DNA from: an uncultured Flavobacteriales bacterium
Lineage (GTDB): Bacteria > Bacteroidota > Bacteroidia > Flavobacteriales_D > Sanyastnellaceae
NCBI GenBank assembly: GCA_938092195.1
Contig: CALKHD010000214.1
Coordinates: 1-9,300 of the forward strand
Direction of reading: 5' to 3'
DNA: 9,300 nucleotides
The notes below the pieces were generated by a model. It made no database searches. It worked only from the letters and a program-made list of their open reading frames with translations, and was not told the origin of the DNA. Made by a program: the position numbers and the translations under genes. Of this stretch, positions 6,397 through 9,300 are shown in pieces. The stretch's first letter is position 1. Each line of letters starts with the position of its first letter.

Positions 6397-7772
6397 GCCA
6401 GCTGCATCTCCTTCCCTGCCTGGGCATTTCTGCCCTGCTGCTTTTTTCGGGCTGCTCATCCAGCCGCTCGATTCAGGAGGAGCCTGCTCCATCGTGGGTC
6501 ACAGCGCGGCCCATTTCACCCAGCCATTACATCGGGATTGGCAGCGCGTCTCCAAACCCCGTTCCTGGCGAAGCCCTTCGCAGTGCCAAGGAAAGGGCGG
6601 CTGCCGATTTGGCTGGAGAAATTTCCTTGCGGGTTGAAAGTGCCTCTTTGCTCGAAAGTGAAGAGAAAAACGGGCACGTGAAAGAGGAATTCACCAGCAC
6701 CATTACCAGCCGTTCAGAAGAGCGAATCGCAGGGTTCGAAGTGATCGACGTTTGGGAGGGCGTCTCGGGTTGTCATGTCTATTACAGGCTCAACAAAGCC
6801 AAGCATGCCGCCGCCAGAAAAGCGCGACAAGCCGAGGCCATTGCTTCCGCCATGGATGAACTTGAAGCTGGAGAGTCCGACTTGAAATCAGGACGCATCC
6901 CCAGTGCACTCAACCACTGGAGCACCGGGATTTTGAATCTGGAAGAGTTTTGGAATGAAGTCAACCAAGCTGAACATCAAGGAAAGACAATCAGCTTGGA
7001 GCCTCATTTGATTCGGCGCATGCGCGATGTTCTTCGGACAATCGAACTCGAACCCGCCCTTGATCAGGTGGTTCTTGAGGCGGACAACCATTTCAAATTC
7101 CCCTTGGGCATTCAAGCCACACATGAAGGGGAATACGCCCCTTCGATTCCCATCGAATACCAATACCACAATGGGACGTACAGGAAGAAAGCCACGGAAT
7201 TCACAGACGACGAAGGTGTGCTCGTTGCCCTCATTGAAGGCGTCTCTCCAAACCGCCCCAATCCAAACTTCACAGCATCTGTGGATTTGAATCGACTCTT
7301 CAAGTCGGCATCCATCCCGGCCATAGTTTCAGAGCTCGTAGGCGACATCAACACTTCCAATGTCCGCCTTCCCATCCAGGTGGAAATGCCCTCCTTTCAA
7401 TTGGCTCCATCGCCAAACACTGGCCTGAATGCAGCGGATCACGCCCCGCTCATTCAAGCGCTGAGAACCCTGCTTTTGGATGAAGGCTTCGCCGTGCATT
7501 CCGATACAGAAGCGGCAGATTACCAGATCGAGTTTGATCTGCGCGTTGAGCGAAGAACCCCCTCTGGTGACTTTGGCAACTTCCATACGGCCTATATCAC
7601 AGGCGCCATTTCCTTAAAAACCTTTGAAGGAAAGCTTCTGAAAGAGGTTGCCCTGGACAGGGTGAAAGGGGTTCAACTCGACCCTCAAGCCGCCTTTCAG
7701 TTGGCCTTGTCCAATGCCGCCGAAGCCATTGAAAAAAAACAAGGTTTAGACCTGATTCGGTCCATCCATTGA
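6393..7772 (+). CDS. LPP20-family lipoprotein with extra central and C-terminal domains
   Basis: Encodes 459 aa. The signal peptide ends in LFSGC, with lipidated Cys21 followed by a Ser-rich linker. Residues 33-135 form an LPP20-like domain: PSWVTARP (33-40), YIGIGSAS (46-53), then a long helix EALRSAKERAAADLAGEISLRVES (60-83) and VIDVWEGVSGCHVYYRLNKAKH (117-138). Residues 138-225 are helical and may pack like TPRs. Residues 228-305 suggest a beta-sandwich (FPLGIQATHEGEYAPSIPIEYQY; TDDEGVLVALIEGV). Residues 325-450 form a second alpha/beta unit (LIQALRTLLLDEGFAVHSDTEAADYQIEFDLRVE ... GAISLKTFEGKLLKEVALDRVKG ... AAFQLALSNAAEAIEK) recalling the TolB-like/FlgT middle domain. The multi-domain plan is like FlgT of Vibrio, but this is inference from pattern. 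Its ATG is fused to the TGA of the preceding gene (ATGA), so the two proteins are probably made together. An A8 run at 7732-7739 is close to the 3' end. Confidence 0.93.
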   Translation: MSQLHLLPCLGISALLLFSGCSSSRSIQEEPAPSWVTARPISPSHYIGIGSASPNPVPGEALRSAKERAAADLAGEISLRVESASLLESEEKNGHVKEEFTSTITSRSEERIAGFEVIDVWEGVSGCHVYYRLNKAKHAAARKARQAEAIASAMDELEAGESDLKSGRIPSALNHWSTGILNLEEFWNEVNQAEHQGKTISLEPHLIRRMRDVLRTIELEPALDQVVLEADNHFKFPLGIQATHEGEYAPSIPIEYQYHNGTYRKKATEFTDDEGVLVALIEGVSPNRPNPNFTASVDLNRLFKSASIPAIVSELVGDINTSNVRLPIQVEMPSFQLAPSPNTGLNAADHAPLIQALRTLLLDEGFAVHSDTEAADYQIEFDLRVERRTPSGDFGNFHTAYITGAISLKTFEGKLLKEVALDRVKGVQLDPQAAFQLALSNAAEAIEKKQGLDLIRSIH

Positions 7773-7777
7773 ATAAG

Positions 7778-7794
7778 TTGGCACGATATTGGCA
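7778..7794 (+). promoter_or_regulatory. Candidate sigma-54 (RpoN) promoter before the compact LPP20 gene
   Basis: TTGGCACGATATTGGCA matches the -24/-12 consensus YTGGCACGRNNNTTGCW at every specified position except one (the second T of TTGC is G). GG (7780-7781) and GC (7792-7793) have the required 12-nt offset. It predicts a start near 7805 and a 23-nt A/C-rich leader to the ATG at 7828. It sits in the 55-bp gap after the previous stop, the only gap inside the trio. The same bases also form a direct TTGGCA repeat with 11-bp period. Confidence 0.5.
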
Positions 7795-7827
7795 ACTGCT
7801 CTTTTGAACACAAACAACAATCACACC

Positions 7828-8400
7828 ATGACTCGAATTACCACATTTGCTATGACGGGCCTCGTTATCGGCCTTTCCATCCTCTCCACCGGATGCAAAA
7901 AGAACAAGGACATTGCCAAGCCAACAGGTGAAGTAGAAATTGTTGAGTTCTGCACTGGAAGCGCTTACCAAAGCGACAGCAAGCATTTCCGTTCCAGTGC
8001 CACTGGCGAAAGCCAAGACCGCGAGATTGCCAAGAAAAAAGCCCGCTCCAATGCCGAGTCTCGTTTGGCCAAAACCGTGAGCACCACGATCAAAGCAGTG
8101 ACCGACAATTATGTCTCCAGCACGGAGTTCAACAACCGCGAAGAAGCCACTGAATCGTTCAATGAACTGTCGAGGTCAGTTGTGGATCAAGAATTGCGGG
8201 GGGCGATTGCGATCTGCGAAAAACTGACCCAAAAGGAAGATGGTGTCTACGTCTCATACGTTTCTCTTGAATTAAGCGGCGAGAAGTTCGCTTCGAAATA
8301 CAACGAGAAGATTTCAGAGGACGAGCGCATCATGGCCGAATACAACTACGAGCGGTTCAAAGAGACGTTCCAAGAAGAAATGGACAAACTCGGGAACTGA
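7828..8400 (+). CDS. Compact LPP20-family lipoprotein
   Basis: Encodes 190 aa. The signal peptide MTRITTFAMTGLVIGLSILSTGC gives lipidated Cys23 (the -3 residue is Ser, with Leu at -4, slightly off the usual lipobox), followed by a basic KKNK linker. Residues 40-152 fit the LPP20 pattern: SKHFRSSATGESQD (51-64), a helix EIAKKKARSNAESRLAKTVSTTIKAVTDNY (66-95), FNELSRSVVDQELRGAIAICEKL (111-133) and the closing strands KEDGVYVSYVSLELSGEKF (136-154). A charged C-terminal helix ends the protein (ERFKETFQEEMDKL). The start at 7828 is chosen because the signal peptide begins there; an in-frame ATG at 7789 would add 13 polar residues. It has its own gap and candidate RpoN promoter, so it may be expressed independently of the two genes before it. 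Transcription ends at the strong terminator just after the stop. Function in Bacteroidota is not known to me. Confidence 0.93.
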   Translation: MTRITTFAMTGLVIGLSILSTGCKKNKDIAKPTGEVEIVEFCTGSAYQSDSKHFRSSATGESQDREIAKKKARSNAESRLAKTVSTTIKAVTDNYVSSTEFNNREEATESFNELSRSVVDQELRGAIAICEKLTQKEDGVYVSYVSLELSGEKFASKYNEKISEDERIMAEYNYERFKETFQEEMDKLGN

Positions 8401-8418
8401 TTCTTCCCCATACCTGAC

Positions 8419-8448
8419 AAAAAAAGGCGCCGAATGGCGCCTTTTTTT
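8419..8448. terminator. Strong bidirectional intrinsic terminator
   Basis: Seven A, GGCGCC, loop GAAT, GGCGCC, seven T: a perfect 13-bp stem (8419-8431 with 8436-8448) that is symmetric for both strands. It ends the plus-strand lipoprotein trio (stop at 8400) and the minus-strand amidotransferase gene, whose TAA stop (8449-8447) lies at the edge of the T-run. Confidence 0.92.
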
Positions 8449-9037
8449 ATGGCTGCAAACTGCTCAACCAGGCTTTCAAAATTCGCCTGCCGTCAGGTGT
8501 CAATACACTCTCAGGATGAAACTGTACGGCATTCAATGGCAATGAGCGGTGGCGCATCGCAAGGACAATGTCCGGCTCACCCTCCACCTCCGCTGTCACC
8601 TCCCAATCATCCGGAAGCTTGGTCCGATCTGCGCACCAGCTGTGGTAATGACCCACTTGAAAACAGGGGCTCAATTCACCCAACAAAAGGTCGTCATCTG
8701 CCAGTCGTTTTGCCATGCCCGCCATTCCATGTCGGACAGATGCCATCTGCCTGAGACTGCCGCCACTCCATTCCACCAATGCCTGCAATCCCAAGCAAAC
8801 CCCCAGCATGGGCATGCGAGGCGCCCAATGGGCCACCAACTTCATTAAACCCTCACTCTCTGATGGCAAGCCTGGCCCGGGCGACAGCACAATCCCGTTG
8901 AAACCAAAGGCATCCCCTTCGCTGCAGTCTGCAGCCTGGCACACCTGCACTTCAGCACCAAAACGCTCCAAGTCATGTGCCAAATTCCACGTGAATGAAT
9001 CGCGGTTGTCCACCAACAGAATCCGAAGTGCACTCAT
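8447..9037 (-). CDS. pabA: Aminodeoxychorismate/anthranilate synthase component II (glutamine amidotransferase)
   Basis: A class I glutamine amidotransferase that hands ammonia from glutamine to a chorismate-binding partner, for folate (with PabB) or tryptophan (with TrpE). The product is 196 aa, normal for the family. Motifs run in order: ILLVDNRDSFTWNL (6-19), GIVLSPGPGLPSE (48-60), nucleophile Cys81 in LGVCLGLQAL, RHG (102-104), GHYHSW (129-134), and VQFHPESVLT (171-180) with His174 and Glu176 completing the triad. The residue after CLG is Leu rather than the commoner His or Gln; the triad is intact, so activity is expected. The start MSALRILLVD at 9037 begins right at the first strand; the longer frame to 9088 overlaps the divergent RidA gene. 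No trp genes are adjacent, so PabA is slightly favoured over TrpG, but the two are not separable by sequence alone and one protein often serves both partners. Confidence 0.93.
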   Translation of the reverse strand: MSALRILLVDNRDSFTWNLAHDLERFGAEVQVCQAADCSEGDAFGFNGIVLSPGPGLPSESEGLMKLVAHWAPRMPMLGVCLGLQALVEWSGGSLRQMASVRHGMAGMAKRLADDDLLLGELSPCFQVGHYHSWCADRTKLPDDWEVTAEVEGEPDIVLAMRHRSLPLNAVQFHPESVLTPDGRRILKAWLSSLQP

Positions 9038-9074
9038 GTCACAAAGGTTCGAAGAACCGACCGATACTTGCACC
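9038..9074. promoter_or_regulatory. 37-bp divergent promoter region with small inverted repeat
   Basis: This gap separates the divergent starts of the amidotransferase (9037) and RidA (9075) genes. It contains GGTTC-GAA-GAACC (9046-9058), an inverted repeat that could bind a regulator or be chance. On the minus strand AACCTTTG (9049-9042) is 7 of 8 to TAnnTTTG and only 4 nt from the ATG, as at the saccharopine gene, but I see no -33 element at the right distance. Confidence 0.3.
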
Positions 9075-9300
9075 ATGTCAAAGCCCATTGCCAGCTACAG
9101 CCCATTTCGTCGTTCTGGAACCACCGTTTATTGCAGTGGGCAGATCCCCCTCGTGGCGGAAACAGGTGAATTATTAAGTGGCTCCATTGCGGAGGAAGTC
9201 CACCAGGCCATTGACAACTTGGAAGCTGTTCTTGTCCAAGCCAACTCCGGCCTGAACCATGTGGTCAAAACCACTGTTTTTATGATTGACCCAAGAGACT
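9075..9300 (+). CDS. RidA family (YjgF/YER057c/UK114) protein, N-terminal part (cut by window edge)
   Basis: RidA proteins are small trimeric deaminases that hydrolyse reactive enamines/imines such as 2-aminoacrylate formed by PLP enzymes, in the cytoplasm. The visible 75 residues carry the family hallmarks: SYSPFRRSGTTVYCSGQIPL (7-26), TGELLSGSIAEEVHQAIDNL (30-49), EAVLVQANSGLNHVVKTTVF (50-69) and D72 in the following strand. The catalytic Arg (Arg105 in the E. coli protein) and the C-terminal EIEAIA motif lie beyond base 9300, so true RidA cannot be told from the Rid1-7 relatives. The N-terminus is a few residues shorter than usual before the PYSQ-like turn. The ATG at 9075 is the only reasonable start; the gene is divergent from the amidotransferase gene with a 37-bp gap. 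Confidence 0.93.
   Translation, partial: MSKPIASYSPFRRSGTTVYCSGQIPLVAETGELLSGSIAEEVHQAIDNLEAVLVQANSGLNHVVKTTVFMIDPRD

Noticed and set aside
7732..7739. A8 run near the end of the 459-aa LPP20 gene as a programmed frameshift site
   Set aside because: A slip would alter only about the last 10 residues; no alternative fused product of interest is evident.

Overview
The window comes from a member of the Bacteroidota, most likely a marine Flavobacteriales-type bacterium. The strongest clues are a long IspH (about 420 aa, with an N-terminal extension and the wording typical of this phylum) and a Lys9-type saccharopine reductase of the Bacteroidota kind. Consistent with this are genes without clear Shine-Dalgarno sequences, -7 boxes resembling TAnnTTTG, and LPP20-family lipoproteins. 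It reads as ordinary dense chromosome of moderate GC; I see no insertion sequence, phage gene, tRNA, rRNA or CRISPR array.

Layout. Positions 1-2331 (minus) hold a tightly coupled run, ispH -> a 120-aa one-pass membrane protein -> mutL (cut by the window edge); both junctions are 4-nt ATGA overlaps. At 2421-2993 (plus) there is an unrecognised exported protein, divergent from ispH. Convergent to it at 3103-4916 (minus) lies a saccharopine reductase followed, again through an ATGA overlap, by an unrecognised 154-aa exported protein. The 109-bp gap between the convergent stops holds three hairpins, two of which look like oppositely directed terminators. Positions 5038-8400 (plus) hold three lipoprotein genes: TPR + CsgG-like, LPP20 plus extra domains, and a compact LPP20 protein. 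They end at a perfect 13-bp-stem terminator shared with the opposing gene. At 8447-9037 (minus) is a PabA/TrpG-type glutamine amidotransferase, and 9075-9300 (plus) is the start of a RidA-family gene.

How they work together. IspH makes isoprenoid precursors, MutL acts in mismatch repair, the saccharopine enzyme acts in lysine metabolism, and PabA/TrpG feeds folate or tryptophan synthesis: housekeeping functions with no common pathway. The exception is the lipoprotein trio, which looks like one envelope module. It recalls the FlgO/FlgP/FlgT set of flagellated Vibrio (LPP20 and CsgG/TolB-like folds), although Bacteroidota do not make flagella.

The most notable observation is regulatory. The only two non-coding gaps in front of trio genes (before genes 1 and 3) each contain a sequence close to the sigma-54 (RpoN) -24/-12 consensus, with exact spacing: TTGGCACG-N4-TGGCA at 7778-7794 and CTGGCACG-N4-TTGTC at 4968-4984. 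This suggests, but does not prove, RpoN control of an uncharacterised outer-envelope lipoprotein system.
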